A stretch of 64,000 nt of DNA from Zonotrichia leucophrys gambelii (taxonomy: Eukaryota; Chordata; Aves; Passeriformes; Passerellidae), in contig NC_088173.1 in assembly GCF_028769735.1 (NCBI RefSeq), positions 26,166,038-26,230,037 on the forward strand. The letters run 5' to 3'. Shown here one piece after another: positions 27,301-40,989 of the stretch; position 1 is the stretch's first letter; each line of letters opens with the position of its first letter. Position numbers and translations under genes: made by a program. The notes under the pieces were generated by a model that made no database searches, was not told where the DNA came from, and saw only the letters and a program-made list of their open reading frames with translations.

Positions 27301-30300
27301 AAGCTACTTAGAAGGGCTCAATTCAAACACCAAAGCACCTCTAATGTATTTCAGTTTTAAGCCCTGATTTTATTTAATCAAAGATATAGGAGGAAAATAA
27401 TCCCTTACAAGGGTCTACAACACTTTCCAGGTATTGTCCAATCATGAGTGGTTCAGATACAAAACAGGTAAGATGTGTGGTGTGACATGAGTTTAGATGG
27501 CAAGAAATGCACCAAAATATTTATGATCAGCATAGCAATTAAAGCATAATAAATGGCTGCCACTAAAACTATTATTCTACAAACACCATTTATCCTACAC
27601 AATTGCTTAAAAAATATTTTAAAGAAGTGTATATTAATAAATATATGTATACATGCATGTGGATAAGCTTTTTTATACATGCATACATAAAAATACATTC
27701 TTATATTATGAAATTTAATTTTTTATCCTTCTAAATTAATATATATATGTTGTCAGTGGACTTGGTTAACCACATAGTTTTCAAAAGTAGAGAAAATAGA
27801 AAGTAGAGAAATAGAATGATCAGTAAAGCAAAATTCCAGAAAGAACAGCTGTCTGGAATACAAGTATCCCATTGTTTTTAGGTTTACTATTTCCTGGCTT
27901 TTTAAGCTAAATCTTTAATTTCTAGTTGCTTTAGTCAAACATGGGGAAAAAGAGATTGCACCATAGCTTCCACCTACGCTGTCTACCTCAACAATAATTA
28001 CTATTCTTTCTCTTAAAACAGCACTGGCCACAACCACAGCCAAAAACCATATGACTCCTCAAATGGCTCCTCAGTGTGCACCATAATTCTAATTCTGGCG
28101 ATAAAATCCTGGCTTTGAGGATTTCAAATACACCATATTGCATACAGTTGCTGAGCATTATGTCTCATCTTCCATATTCTGCACAAGCATAATGGGTGAA
28201 AGGGCTCAGAGGAACAATTGTTATTTTTCTCTATCATAAATGTCAGCAACTGACTGTTTTCATTGTGTAGCTTTTATTGCATTACTTGCTTGGTGTCCAA
28301 TAATCCCTATGAGCCATGATGCTGGAGTTCCACATCCCTGAGCCACTTTCACACAGCCCACACACCACTCAGCATCCTGCTGCCACAATAGTTATTTCCA
28401 AAAAAAAACTGTTTTGAAACAGTCTATTTAAAAGGCAAGGCCCACAGAACTGCACCATCCTAACAGAAAGACCAGCACAATTTATTCTGGAGCAAGGGAA
28501 CACGACAGTAGAGTCAGCATTGCCTGAGTGCTTTGATTTTGTATTTGCAGATGCACCATAAAACTGCACATGTGACAGAAAACAGCATAAATTGTTTATA
28601 GGATAGGTGGGTGAGAAACATGGCTCCACTACAAGATTATACATACATGTATATGCTCCTGCATGTAGGAACTGATAAAAGGAAGGTGTGATGTATTACT
28701 GATAAGGGAAAAGAATGAATGTCTGTTGTCCCCTAAAGTGCAGAAAAGCAGGAAGGAAAGGTACCGTAAGCTGGTATTTGACTTTTGTACATCCAGTCCA
28801 GAACATTGTCCCTGGCAGTAGTTGGAATCAGAATTTTGAAATAAAAGTGACCAATACCATCCATTGTCTAGATCTAAAGTCTTGTCCTAAGTTCAGTATC
28901 CTGGATTGAATGCCATTTCCAAAGATTTTATTTCTAAGGACTATAACTTCAGATGTGTTTCCATCAGTTTTCAGATCTGCATAGTTTTTGACCTTCATGC
29001 CACTCTAGCTAGAAGCTGCATGAGAAGTATTTAAGGAAAGTCACTTTGCTGACCCATGACTCAGAGGGGTAGCTCTGAATCATTGTGCCTCTGAGGGTTA
29101 CTCACAGGCTATGACAAGGACAGCTTCTGGCAACACAGGCTTCCCAGAACCTAGAAATAGAAAAACCTCAGATGTTTCCTCTGCCCTACAGTGCCACATC
29201 CATTTTCACTCTGACATAGCCCCTGCCCTCTTGCCTGAGCTGGTCGTACACCCATGCCCTTGTGCACCAGGGCCTGCTATGACCCTGCCGGTGGCAATGC
29301 CCTGCCATGCTCGGGGTAGGCCGACACTGGCAGCCACAACCTCCCAGCTCCTCTAAAAAGCCTCAGAAAGAGGCAGCAGTTAGGAAGGAGTAAAGAAGGC
29401 AGAGGGGAGCAGAGTAATGAGGGATGGAAACAACTATTGTTCTTCAGCTTTGGAAGCTCTGGAAATCCTGAAGGCTTAGCCTGGTTGGAGCCCCTCTGTT
29501 GTCGACCACTGCAAAGCAACCAAATGTGGGTCAGTTGTGCATCAAAGCTACAAGTCCATCCAAGCAGCATTACAGGGTGATCACACTGCTCTGATTGTGC
29601 TGACTGCAAGGGCAGCCTGCCATCAGCATAAACCACAAGAGACACTGCTGAATCAGCTCCTTCTCTGAGGAAAATGAAGCTAAGAAACCTATAAATCCCA
29701 GCAGCTACCCCACCACAGTCCAAGAGAATCACACAAGCTTTCTTCCTCAGCTCCTTCCTTCCATTTTCATTTAGTCAGCAATGAAATGCAGGGACATTAT
29801 TCATTGGAAAAGAACTCATTCAAACACTAAGATGAGGGCTGGTTGGTAGCTAGGCTCTGATTCATAAACAAGCTGTTTGCATTTAAGGAAGGCATTAATA
29901 AGGCAGCTACTTTCAAGCACAGGAGTATTCAATGGGGGGGAAATTTTTTGGCTCATCAGCAGATGGCACCTATTTCACCTTCTTATCACTAAAAGAAAAT
30001 AAATGGCTGTTACTCTTATTACCTGAGATGAGTAATAATTAGACATAAATTATTATTCTAACTTATCATGTATGCACATCGGGAAGTTGAGTCTTGCTGT
30101 GATAATTCCCCCAGATCTTTGGAAATTTTTCTTAAGGAAGCTGTGACAAGATCTGTGAGACAATAAACACCTCAGATCTGTACAGGTTCTAAAAGTGGTC
30201 TGTTACACAGAGAATGATTTCTCTGTTCTCAGCACACAAGCTATAGGATGAATGAAGCTCTCATTTTAGTCTGGGTTTTGTATTTGCATTTATCTTCATT

Positions 30301-31970
30301 TGTATTGCCTGACTTTTGCATGAGATTTATAGCCCAGCTGTGCAACAGTCCCAGCATGAAGCATTCTGTCAGTAAAAATGAAGAGCTACATGAACATGTA
30401 TTTACAGCAGCAGTTACAACTGATTCATAGAATGTAAACAAACACAAACCCATCTGTAGTTCTCCATGTAAAACTAGTTAAAAAATAGAGTACAGAATTG
30501 GGCAGACATATTCTGATTGCTGTTAAATTTGTGATTGTAGACATATGTCAGATATTAGCTTTTATTCAATTTTGCTTCACACAACAAAGGCTATTTGTTC
30601 AAATTCAAGGCTCTAGCACATCCTTAGATTGCAAGAAACAAGCAATGGACATTCCCCATGTTCACTCTTCAGTGTGGGTCTACAATCACTACCCAACATC
30701 TCAACAGTCTATGATAGGCTGTTTCCAGTTTAATTTAAAAGGAATTGATGCTAACTGTGGCTTGCTGTGATTATGTGCTTTGTTATGTATTTCTTTTATT
30801 TTATTTTAGAAGCTTAGCTATTAAGAATATCTGGCAACTTTGAGCATCTTCATCAGTTTCTCTCTAAATCTGCAATTCAGAATTACTCTAGCAGGCAACT
30901 ACAACACCCATCAAACAACATCAAAAACTATTGCAAGGAGAGGGGATGGGAAGACAGAGTGAAGGACAGAGATTTCCTAGTGCAAACTGTGTCTTGTGGG
31001 AAATTACATAATTTAAGCTAAGCATGAGACAAATGCTTCTTCATATTATTATTTTTGTGTGCAAAGGAAAATAAAACATCACCTTTATTCTTGTTCACGC
31101 CCCTTCTTCATGAAGCAGAACACCTGCTGTCCACTCCAATAGCAGAAGGTTCTGGCCGTTTTGTGCAGCAAAATGCTACCCAGAAACAACAAAATGGTAG
31201 CATTTTATGGCATTCTGCCTGGGTTATATAGTCCCCAACACTAAAATATGTTGTCCAATGGCCTAGATATCAGGGCGTAGATGAAGATCTTCAGTTTTTA
31301 ATTAATAATACATAGTGCAGAATCTGAAAAGCTATCTATAATTTATGTATCAGTGTCTCAAAAGCAGTCATTCATACATTATATATTCAGACAGAAAATT
31401 ATCTTGCTTTTATTTTCCAATAAAAAGTGTAAGATGTTACTATGTACCCTACAAAATGGAACAGTGCTACCCAGAGCTTTATAACTCTCAAAAATGCCAG
31501 GTTCCACTGGGTTCTCTTTGCTACAAGAGGCTAAAGGTGCAGAAGCATTACTTACTTAGCATCTCTCCCTCTCTTCTACTGGGCTTTTAAAAATGATCAG
31601 GCCACTTCTTGGATAAGTGCTAATTTACTCATAGAGTAAACAGAGGGGCAGAAAATGTGAGAAAAATAAGTTTATTGAAATGGAAGGATATTTTTTAACA
31701 ATAAGGGGTTTCCAAGCTGGACTTAAGAAAAACTAATTATGGTAATACACCACAAGAACTCTACAAAATAGAGGGCCAAAAAAGTAATTTTTAAAATACA
31801 AATATATGCAAAGCTATTGCATATAAAGCATGTTGAATATTAACAGTCATTCTCGTCATGCTGTCCTATTTTCCAAGCACCCACCTACTTATGGGCACTT
31901 CAAAAAGGAAAAAAAAAAATATGCATACTGCATATGCCAAACGTGCAACTCCTAAAAGTTGCTTTCAATG

Positions 31971-32063
31971 CTGTATTTTCTCCCTATCTCTAGCAAGCTG
32001 CAAAGCTAAAATAATCCTGTATTTTCTCCCTCTCTCTATCAAGCCACAAAGCCTAAAATAGTG
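31971..32063. repeat. Imperfect tandem duplication, unit about 46 bp
   Basis: Two adjacent copies begin CTGTATTTTCTCCCT at 31971 and 32017. Each continues through a CAAGC..CAAAGC..AAAATA segment, with a few substitutions and a one-base length difference. Confidence 0.85.
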
Positions 32064-32828
32064 ATATCAGGGTACATGGTGCAAAAAAAGTCAGTCTCAG
32101 ACACCTCGGTCTTGGCACTTGTACATGCAGAGCAATGTAGACAAGATGCCAGCAGGATCCAATGAGCCCTCCCTCCTTCCTCAGGTGCTGGAGAAGTAAT
32201 TTTTGGGAGGCTGAAAGTTCCAGTAGTCTGACAGACCATCTGGACTCTGCAGGACAGAGGGATATTTACAATTGCTTTGATGCAGCTCCATCAGAATGGA
32301 TGTAGCACCGATGAAAGTGCAATTATTTTTTTCCAGACTTGCCCCTCTTTCATATTCTACACTCCTAAAATACCATTTGCTTTTTTGCCCCTTGGAAGTA
32401 CTGAAAACAATCCAGCCTCAAAAGAGAAACAGAGTGACTGAAATAAGAAATATTTTTCAATATAAAGGCAAGGAGAGGATAAACCAATATTTGTGATGCA
32501 TCATATGTGATGATTTGTGTGTAGTGATACTGCGAGGTAGGAGATCAGAATTCAAAAGACAACATTCAGCAAAGTGAAAAAAGGTGCATCAACCCACACA
32601 GAAAGGAAGTATAAAATTAATTTTTTTTAAATGTGGATTTAAAGTTACAATCTGAACTTTATTTGAGTCACTTCCTAAAATGCCTCTCATGCAAAGCCAT
32701 GACAATTACTTTTGACCAGTATTATTTTGGAGAAAAGAAAACAAACAGTTCAGTGTGACTTACAAGCAAACAATCTAGAAGAGAAACACAAATCCTTGAG
32801 ATTCACAAACGTCACTTTCCTTTATGAA

Positions 32829-32955
32829 GTCATAGAACGGTTTGGGTTGAAAAAGTCCTTAAAGATCATATTGTTTATGCCTTGGGCAGGGACACCTTCC
32901 GCTAGACCAGATTGTTCAAAGCCCCATCCAACCTTGGAAATCTCAACACCCAGTA
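32829..32955 (-). mobile_element. CR1 LINE 3' fragment
   Basis: The + strand reads as the reverse complement of a CR1 3' end. It shows TCATAGAACGGTTTGGGTTG, CCTTAAAGATCAT, GGGCAGGGACACCTTCC, CTAGACCAGATTGTTCAAAG and CCCCATCCAACCTTG. It is short and truncated in the usual 5' manner. Confidence 0.92.
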
Positions 32956-35900
32956 AAAACATTTTGAAGATTAGAAGGAAAGAATTACAGCTGGGCAGGA
33001 AGAATCCCACTGTGACCCAAAATCTCACCATCTGTAAGACAATGTATCCTTGAGAAGACATTGCTTCTTTCTTATTGTAAAAGCGTGCTGGAAGGGACAG
33101 TCCATTTCCAGTCACTTGTGCCACATAAACTGCCAGAGCTATTGATAGATTTAGGATGGGTACAGTGGCCTCCACTGGGACAGGAACACACATTTTTTCA
33201 CTGCTCCACAGCTACAAACAGCACAAGTCATTTTGGCAGCAGGAAGATGCAAATAAGCAAGTCTGAATGGCTGCAGAGCATCATTAAACATCCAGAACAC
33301 ACGATTTGGACTGAAGACAGTATAGCTCAATTTTAAATTCCAGCTTAGCCTCTTTAGCTGCATGTAGTTTGGCTGCTGAGTTGTCCAGGAACATAATAGA
33401 TTATGATCATTAATTACAATTTAACAGTAATGGATTGAGCAAGGAGAGCCTGCTGGTTTGGTGTTGAAGAGTCCTGAGACCAGCTTGAACAAACTATCAC
33501 AAATCACAACATCACACTTCCAAGAAAGGTACTTCCTGACTGAGACAAACGGCAGCAGGGATGTGCAGGCACTGAGATGGAAGTGAGAGTCAGAAGTGTC
33601 GAGCAGAAGAAACCAAAGACATGGTAACAGCTTTTCCAGCAATAAAGCATCTTTTGCTGAGCAGGCATGACAACACATAATCTAAAGATGTGTGTGACTG
33701 ACAGTCAATCACTTTATACTGTAAAAGACCAGTCACACTTTTTCATCGTGGGGACTTCTTGTATTTCTCCCTAAGGTGTGTGGTGATCTTTCCCTTGGGT
33801 GAGAACGCCCCTCAAGGCTAACTCTCCAGGCTGAGCAAAGAGATTTGCCCACAGTCACTGGTACCGGTCAGTAACATCAATCTCTTCTTGATAAGCTAGC
33901 TCTGATTATATTAAGTAAAAAGTGCACTATATTAGTTTTATTGTGTAGTTAATAATTCTGATTACAGCCTTTTGTTCTTTTGACATTCTGTCCTTTTGCT
34001 TTTTACTATTTTGCAATTTTACCTTTATTCTCTTCTTTTTTACCAAATCATTATCAATAACAATCTAAATAAGGCACTCTATTTATTCATATTGAATACC
34101 CACATTTGGTTTGCCATCATTAATCCTGAAGGACAAAGCAATATAAAGGCTTAATGACACCTCTAGAATCCCTTAGCCAAAAACTTTGTCTGAAGTTCCC
34201 ATTCACTTCCCTGACACTGACAGTGCTTAGTTGGCCTTTTGTACAGGATGCACACATGTGAACTGCAACAGTACAGACAGGAGTATGGAACCAACACTGC
34301 TAGCCAGATATATCAGCACAGTCTGGGCCAGTGACCACATTTCAAGAGCAATCCTATCCAAAAGCTCCTCAACTCAGCCTCCATCCATATGATTCAGGGT
34401 CATGACTCTAGGAAAGACATCGACAGCACCACCAAAAAAGTGCTCTGCAGAATTTGGACCAACTGATTTTTGGGGGTAGAAGACATCAGCTATGCCCCAA
34501 TTTTTTCTTCACAAGTTTTTCTGTTCTAGTGTTTTAAAGAGCAATCCATGTATGTTCATTAGCATCCCTCCTCCTCTCAAATCTTCCCCCAGTTTCAGAT
34601 TTCCTTACAAACAAGTCTCATTTTTTAAGTCTGGCTCAGTAATCTCAGTTTCCTGTTTGAATTGTTTCACTCCTTTCTTCCATTTCTTTGTTTAAGGATT
34701 GGCTTCAGTTTCTTCAGATGTGTTAAGTCAGGAGGATGAAAAAATAAGTAGAGAAAACAAAAATCTTCTTAATCACGTTTATCAGCCATTGTAAAAAGTA
34801 TATTTTAAAAATGCCTGCAAAACCTCAAGCTCTCTAGCTCAGGCAAATATAAAAAAGAACTATATTTTAGTAGGCAAATGGCAATGACATATATGCTGAA
34901 ATTGCTTCTGCAATAGGAACTGTTGGATTTTCTCATTAATTGAAAAGCAAAATATTGGCAAATTAAACTGTAATTTCAGCAAAGTTCTCTTAGGTCACAT
35001 GGTCTGTTTTGTCTGTTCATTTTGAAGAGTTTTCTACAACCTGTTTTTTGAGTAACTCCAATTAAAAAATGGTAAGATCATTTTAGTGAAAGGTTCTTTA
35101 TCACTCATTTGCCATGTGACAAATGTCTTTGAAGGCTACCAAAAAGTACTTAAGCTCAATGCTATTAGAAAATATTCCTTAATAGACATATTATTTTTTC
35201 CGTACTGTTTCAATTGTCTCTGAAAATTAATTTCTTGCTTGAAGAATAATGACTATAATCTGGACTAAATTAATTCTATAGTCAATGGTTAAATGTATGA
35301 GCATTACTGAACTAACAGGCAGAGGCTGTAAATCAACATTGTTTTAACAAACCATTACATTACAATAATTACACTTTGAAAAGTAACAAATAGTTCTCCA
35401 CAAATAAAATGTCAGGACTGCATAATGTTGTATCAGTACTGGGAAGAAGAATAGGCTGCCTTAGTCTCTCAGCCACAGATGATCAATAAGAGGCGAGTGC
35501 TGACTATTGGATGGGAGATATATATCACCCTTGCTCTGGTTTCATTATTGGATATTTATCTTTGTATTCCCAAACATCAAAGTCAATACCTCACTGGTTT
35601 TAGATCTCCACATGTTGCTACCATCCCATTAAGTCGTCTTAAATTTGTCCTTTGCTGTTTGCCACTTGCAACTTTTCAAGAATGCAATTCAAGCATTGCC
35701 TTCCTCTATCTTCCAGACCATTCTGAACAACTCATTTTAGAGGTGAGACAAGCATTCTTCCAGTGTGACTCAAGCAGTCACTACTTTGCTAGAAATACTG
35801 GCAAATCTTTTACCAACTTGAAAAAAAATATTACCACATGAGAAAAAAAAGAGAAAGAGTAATGCCTAGGAAGGTATGTCCATTGACATTGAGGAGAATG

Positions 35901-38900
35901 AAGAGGGAATAAACCTGACTTGCACCAGCCAAGAATACAGCCCAAAGACTGAGTAATCTAGATCTAACAAATCCAGTATGTACGCATCCAGCGATGCTTC
36001 CAGTGGACTGGAGAAACACACTGCTCTTGGGAGTCTGAACTGACCTCAAGAAATATTTATTGTCTTCCTGGTCATTCCTTTGTTTGTGGGTTGCATGTGG
36101 CAAGACAAACCAGCAGTTCAATTATGACCAAGCTCTACTTATAATCCATAAACCACTGTGTTATAATCCATAAACCACTCTGTTTTCTACTTAATCAATT
36201 CAATCTACATTTTTCTAACATCCTGCTGGGTACTGCATCAAGTTATTTATTAGTGGCGCAGTTCTTCAATACACATTTTCAAATAGAGATATAAAAGAAC
36301 CCTGATGTCAGACATTAAAAATTCATATTTACCAACAATTACTGTAAGATATACAAGACACATCAGGTATTACCTTTCTAAGTGTATAAAAGCATCTTGC
36401 TATATAGGATTATATTGGAGTATTGACTTTTTTATGTTGTAAACAGCATTTGAACTGGTTTCTAACCACAACATGATTAATTCATTTTATTATCACTGAA
36501 AGCTTAAATGTGGCAACCCCAATACACAGATTTTTGTTAAGCAAAATCTTGAGGATTAATGTGACTTGTACATGCATTCCAAAGCTTAAATCACGGTAAC
36601 AGGTAATTGGACATGAAATTATATTCCATAGATGGGGGGGGTAGGGAGGGAAGAATTTATTTCTGCTCTCTGTTACACCTGTAAAAAACTTTTTTAAAAC
36701 CCCACAAATGTACAATGTATGTAAAGTTTTTTCAAAACTACCTAACACTCTCTTGAGCACCGAAGATGCCATGGGAGGAAACAGCTTTTTTTTAGACATG
36801 CAAGAATGAAATTAAAGAATGACACAAATCATTTTCATTACATACTGGCAGTGCTTTTATATTCCAGGCCACCTATTTTATATTCTCTTATGCTTCATCT
36901 GTGTCATTAACCAATTTAATCATAATGGTACTAAAGAAAGAAGCTATTAGATTTGTCTCACTTGACCCATTTTTTCTTAACCGAGAGTGTTACTGTGTAC
37001 AGTAACATTTTCTCTTAGAATCATGTTCTGTCCCAGATCTGCTTTATTTTTATTTTAGTGCATGTGAAATTAAATAACAAAAATGAAGGTCTCAAACACA
37101 ATTTTTTTGCTTTCTTGAAAGCTACCCTACAAGCGGAGCAACGCTCTTTATTCTTTTCTATGTCTTGGTAAGATTTAACCAATATTTAGAAATATATCAC
37201 AAACTTAGTTTTTCCTTTCTTCCACTAGACAAGAAGAGTGGACACTCAGCTAACTTCATGTTAATTCTTGCAGTAATATCGAACATCGAAATGCAGTAGC
37301 TGTGTGCAAGAGAAGAAAATCTATGACTACACAGCATGAATCTAAACTGCATGCAAACTCCTGCTAAAATACAAAAACTAACAGTATCATCTGACATGCA
37401 ATATTTCCAACTGATTGTGTTAGCAATTACAGCAATATTGTCTGTATTGTACTACAGCCTAGCAATATTGTCAGTGGATTTCACAATGAAACCTACAATA
37501 AAATTAAGTTAGTAATCAACAGTGAATTAAGCTTTCAAAACCACTTCAAGCTCTTTGACAGAAAAAAGGCTTTTCAAACCTTAGCAGACCTGTGGAAAAC
37601 AAATATGTAAGATGTGGAGGAAATTATAATGGCAATGTATTGAATGTTAATTATATCCAAAGGAAAAGCCAACATTCCAACAATAGCAGAATGCTCACAA
37701 AGGGAAAAACAAAGGCAGTATTAGAAAGAAATTAGTTTTGACAAGATCAGTGAGGACCTGAAGCTGGAAAGCACTACAGAAGTATATAATTGTCTCCAAC
37801 TTAGTGTTATGAATCTAGGGTGTTTGGAAGTAAGCTTATATTTAAAATAATTTTACTAAAATTGAAGCTTGAAATTGATATTGAGAACAGCCAAACAACT
37901 TAAACACAACACTGACATCATTCCCAAGACATGTTTCTCCTGATTTAACATGGATTTTTTATTTATTTTCCCTCTAATGCAGCACTGCTTCATGATACAT
38001 GCTGAGGTTGCTTAATAATTTAAGCAGTTTTTCCTTGCCTAGAAACAGTGAGTGTTCTTGCACCTCCAGCATAAATTATAAATTCTGTGGCTTTATGATA
38101 TATATGAAGTGCAATCATTAGGAGGTTGAAGAACTGGGGAAACCTAATTCTTCTGCTGGACTTGTAGAGAGACTTCAACCTCTACAGACCCCACAGCAAA
38201 TTTAATTTCTAAGTAGGAGTCTGCTGACACTGGCAGTAATACTTAGTCATATGCAGACATTACTCCAGAGAAAATCTTCATGACTGGGCTGGTAAAAGCA
38301 GTGTAAATTGATGGCAATAACCCTGCAGTTAGAGAATTGAGCTGTTTTGCTCTTAGAAATAATTCTGCTGGGTGTAGGCCTCAGTATACCTAACACTGTC
38401 TTGAGCTGCAAATAGTCAGAGACCAGCACAGTGTTCACCATTCATGTGGTGTCCTGGTCAGGCCAGTGTCACTGTCTCAAGAGCTGTGATGGCAGCAGCA
38501 CAGCACAGAAAAGAAACGTGTTCAAGAGTAAACCAGTTGAGCTAAGTAGAAAAGGCCCAGCTGGGTCCAGCTAAAAGCACAGACCCAGAAGACTCAGCCT
38601 CACCATCAACAGGGAGAGGTGAAAGTGCACCCACCATGATGAGCAACTTGCACCACACCAAGCAGTCCTTTATGACCACCACAATCGTCACCAAGTCTTA
38701 CCCTCCCTCAAACTGGGATCTAATAACACAACTCCTGCCCTACCTTCCCTCTCCATCTTCTCAGTGACCTGTCCCAGATGGTCTCCTTCCAGCCCTACGT
38801 GGATCACCCCACACACAGCACCTTGGCCACCAGAGGAGAGCACAGGTTTTGCCCTGGCAACTGCAGACCTCTGGGCATGCCATGCACACTGACCAACGCC

Positions 38901-40559
38901 TCCAGCAAGGCCTCCATGCAGAGCAGGGCCTCTTGCTTCTGGATACTGCTGAAGGTTTTTCTTTCCTTGGCTAGTAGAAGCCTGCCTGTTGTTTGATTTA
39001 CAACCTGAGTAAAACAAATTGTGTTCTTCCTTTTAGGACTCATTTCCACAGTGCTGGCTCTCACAATGTAAAGAATTGGGCTATCACAATCCATTTTGTC
39101 CCTCATCCTGACACCCAGGATAACCCCCTAATTTTGTTTTGTTTTTACTGAAATTAGAGTTCCATTTTAGTTATTTTTATATTAAATACATTTGTATTTA
39201 ATGATTGTTTTTCTTTTTATGAATTCCTATTTCCACAGTGAAGATCCTCGCAGTTCAGAATGCTCAATCATCCCAACTGCATCCAATCACTTTACCTAAC
39301 CCATCTTTTAGGAAGCAGCAATTATTATTGCCATGGAAAAATAGTCAGATGCAGTGTTTCTAAATGTTTTATCTTTGACATATTGCATCCTCCATTACAA
39401 GATATCTCATTTGTGCTTATCCTGCTCACAGTTCAAGACTACTGACACTGTAGCGCTGCATCCCTTGCACCCAAAACCACAGGACTGGAATGAGGAATTG
39501 CCCAGATACCTGTCACTTAAATGAATAAAATCCAAAGGTAAAAAATGAGCAGCAAGAAACAAGGGGAGGCATTCCATGCTCTCTTCCTGATGTACATTTA
39601 CCCTGACATGACTGGATCTAGATTAGATTTTCCCAGTGTCCTTGTAGCTACATGTTTCCTCTGTGTGGTAGGCCAGCCCAAGTCAGAAATTTACCAAAAC
39701 CACCCACATGTTAGCAGAAGTGACTGAAAATAACCCCTGAAACATAACAAATGATAATAATCAAAAAGTATCTACCTGTGTAATGATAGAAACAGGAACA
39801 GCTCAGAGGTTCAGTTTTCCAAGTAATTCAGCTGGACACAGACCCTGCAGTGTGCAAAGTCTTTACAGAAGTAGTTCCCTGACTGAAGTTCAGCCTCCTG
39901 CAACTTGAGGTTTGTAGCTGATTGCAAACTCTGAAGGTGTTGTCACACTAAGACATCAATAAAGACTTCTATGTGAATTTTTCTTCCTCTAATACTGCTT
40001 GAATTAATTCTGCAGCCTTTCCTTCAGTTCGTTTTGGACACCCACATTCCTGAAACTGGTGCTTAGCAAATTCACATTTGAGATCTTTAAAACCTTTGTC
40101 ATGTTTCACTAAAATCAGCCCCAAGACATTAAAGTTCAGGTAGAGAAGGTGAACATAGGAGTTTGGGTGGGCAAAAAGCACACATTTGTGCACAAAGTGG
40201 TTTGAAAAGGTTTGCTTCCTTTGAAAACTTATTTCAGAAGGTTCTTTCAGGTTTTCTGTAATCCTGTTTTATGGGGAAACTCCAACTCCTTGTGATGCGT
40301 CTGGCCTTTATTTTCAACTTGGAAAATGCCACCTTGATTGATATGTCCTAAATTTGGTAGCCAGTGCAGCAGTGAGCTGCAGTGTCTCTCATGGGCTGCT
40401 TGTTTTGACCTTTTTTCAGGTTTTGTTTTACTCTGCACCACTCCAAAAATTAAATACATGGCACAATATCATGGAGGGGCTAATCATACCACACCAGAAC
40501 ACTTGATTGCTGACGGACACCTCCCAGGTGCCTTCCATCCCTGAGCGACTTTTCTCCAC
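32956..40559. other. Intergenic sequence upstream of the BANK1 promoter
   Basis: Mostly AT-rich non-coding DNA without a recognised gene. A GC-richer patch at about 38580-39000 contains a strong acceptor-like tract (about 38740-38762) and open frames on both strands, but no domain is recognisable and no donor pairs with it convincingly. A 22-bp tandem duplication at 36139-36182 is listed separately. No PPP3CA exon is seen, although that gene is the expected divergent neighbour in amniotes. Confidence 0.45.
36139..36182. repeat. 22-bp tandem duplication
   Basis: The unit TTATAATCCATAAACCACTGTG occupies 36139-36160 and recurs at 36161-36182 with a single mismatch. Confidence 0.9.
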
Positions 40560-40812
40560 TGGATGAGTGCGAGAGAAAACCAAACCCCAGCACTCTGGCA
40601 CAGCCGGAAAGGCTCGACTCCCACCTCGTTTTCTGCCCACACCCCGAGCACCTCGACAGCAGAGGGCTCTTACGGCGGCTCCGGGGCGATGCCGGCTGAG
40701 GGGGTGTGTGTGTTCAGGGGAGGATATGGGTGGGGCCCGGGGGCAGCGGAGCCCCGCGGCCGCAGCAGCCGCGGAGGGGCCCGAGCTTCCGTCCCGGCGC
40801 CGGGGCGAAACT

Positions 40813-40945
40813 TCGGGCCGGGACAGCGCCGTCGGGCCGGGGCAGAACCCTCGGGCCGGGACAGCGCCCTAGTACTGGGACAGCGCCCTTGGGCCGGGAC
40901 AGCGCCCTCGGGCCGGGACAGAACCCTCGGGCCGGGACAGCGCCC
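40813..40945 (+). repeat. 19-bp minisatellite, seven copies, in the BANK1 promoter/5' leader
   Basis: Units begin at 40813, 40832, 40851, 40870, 40889, 40908 and 40927, each exactly 19 bp, with a partial eighth copy from 40946. The consensus is TCGGGCCGGGACAGCGCCC. Copies 2 and 6 share a GAACCC ending. Copy 4 begins TAGTACTGGG, and its TAG is the in-frame stop upstream of the BANK1 start. The array ends 44 bases before the ATG, so it is probably in the core promoter or 5' UTR. Because the unit length is not a multiple of three, it does not encode a repeat protein. Confidence 0.93.
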
Positions 40946-40989
40946 TCGGGGCGCGGCTTTGGTGGCCGGACAGCGCAGGCAGCGGAGCC

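Larger units (their letters stand above)
22825..32828. other. Long intergenic stretch, no gene recognised
   Basis: About 10 kb of AT-rich DNA with no recognised gene, RNA or repeat family. The longest frame (29277-29732, minus) is in a slightly GC-richer patch and has no domain. A perfect 20-bp palindrome (24369-24388) and a 46-bp tandem duplication (31971-32063) are listed separately. AT-rich simple sequence occurs around 27640-27750. Confidence 0.45.

Noticed and set aside
29277..29732. 151-codon open frame on the minus strand
   Set aside because: Located in a mildly GC-rich patch; no domain, no splice sites and no family resemblance.
1..40559. PPP3CA 5' exons, expected as the divergent neighbour of BANK1
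   Set aside because: No second CpG island and no frame with calcineurin catalytic motifs was seen; the gene probably lies further upstream.
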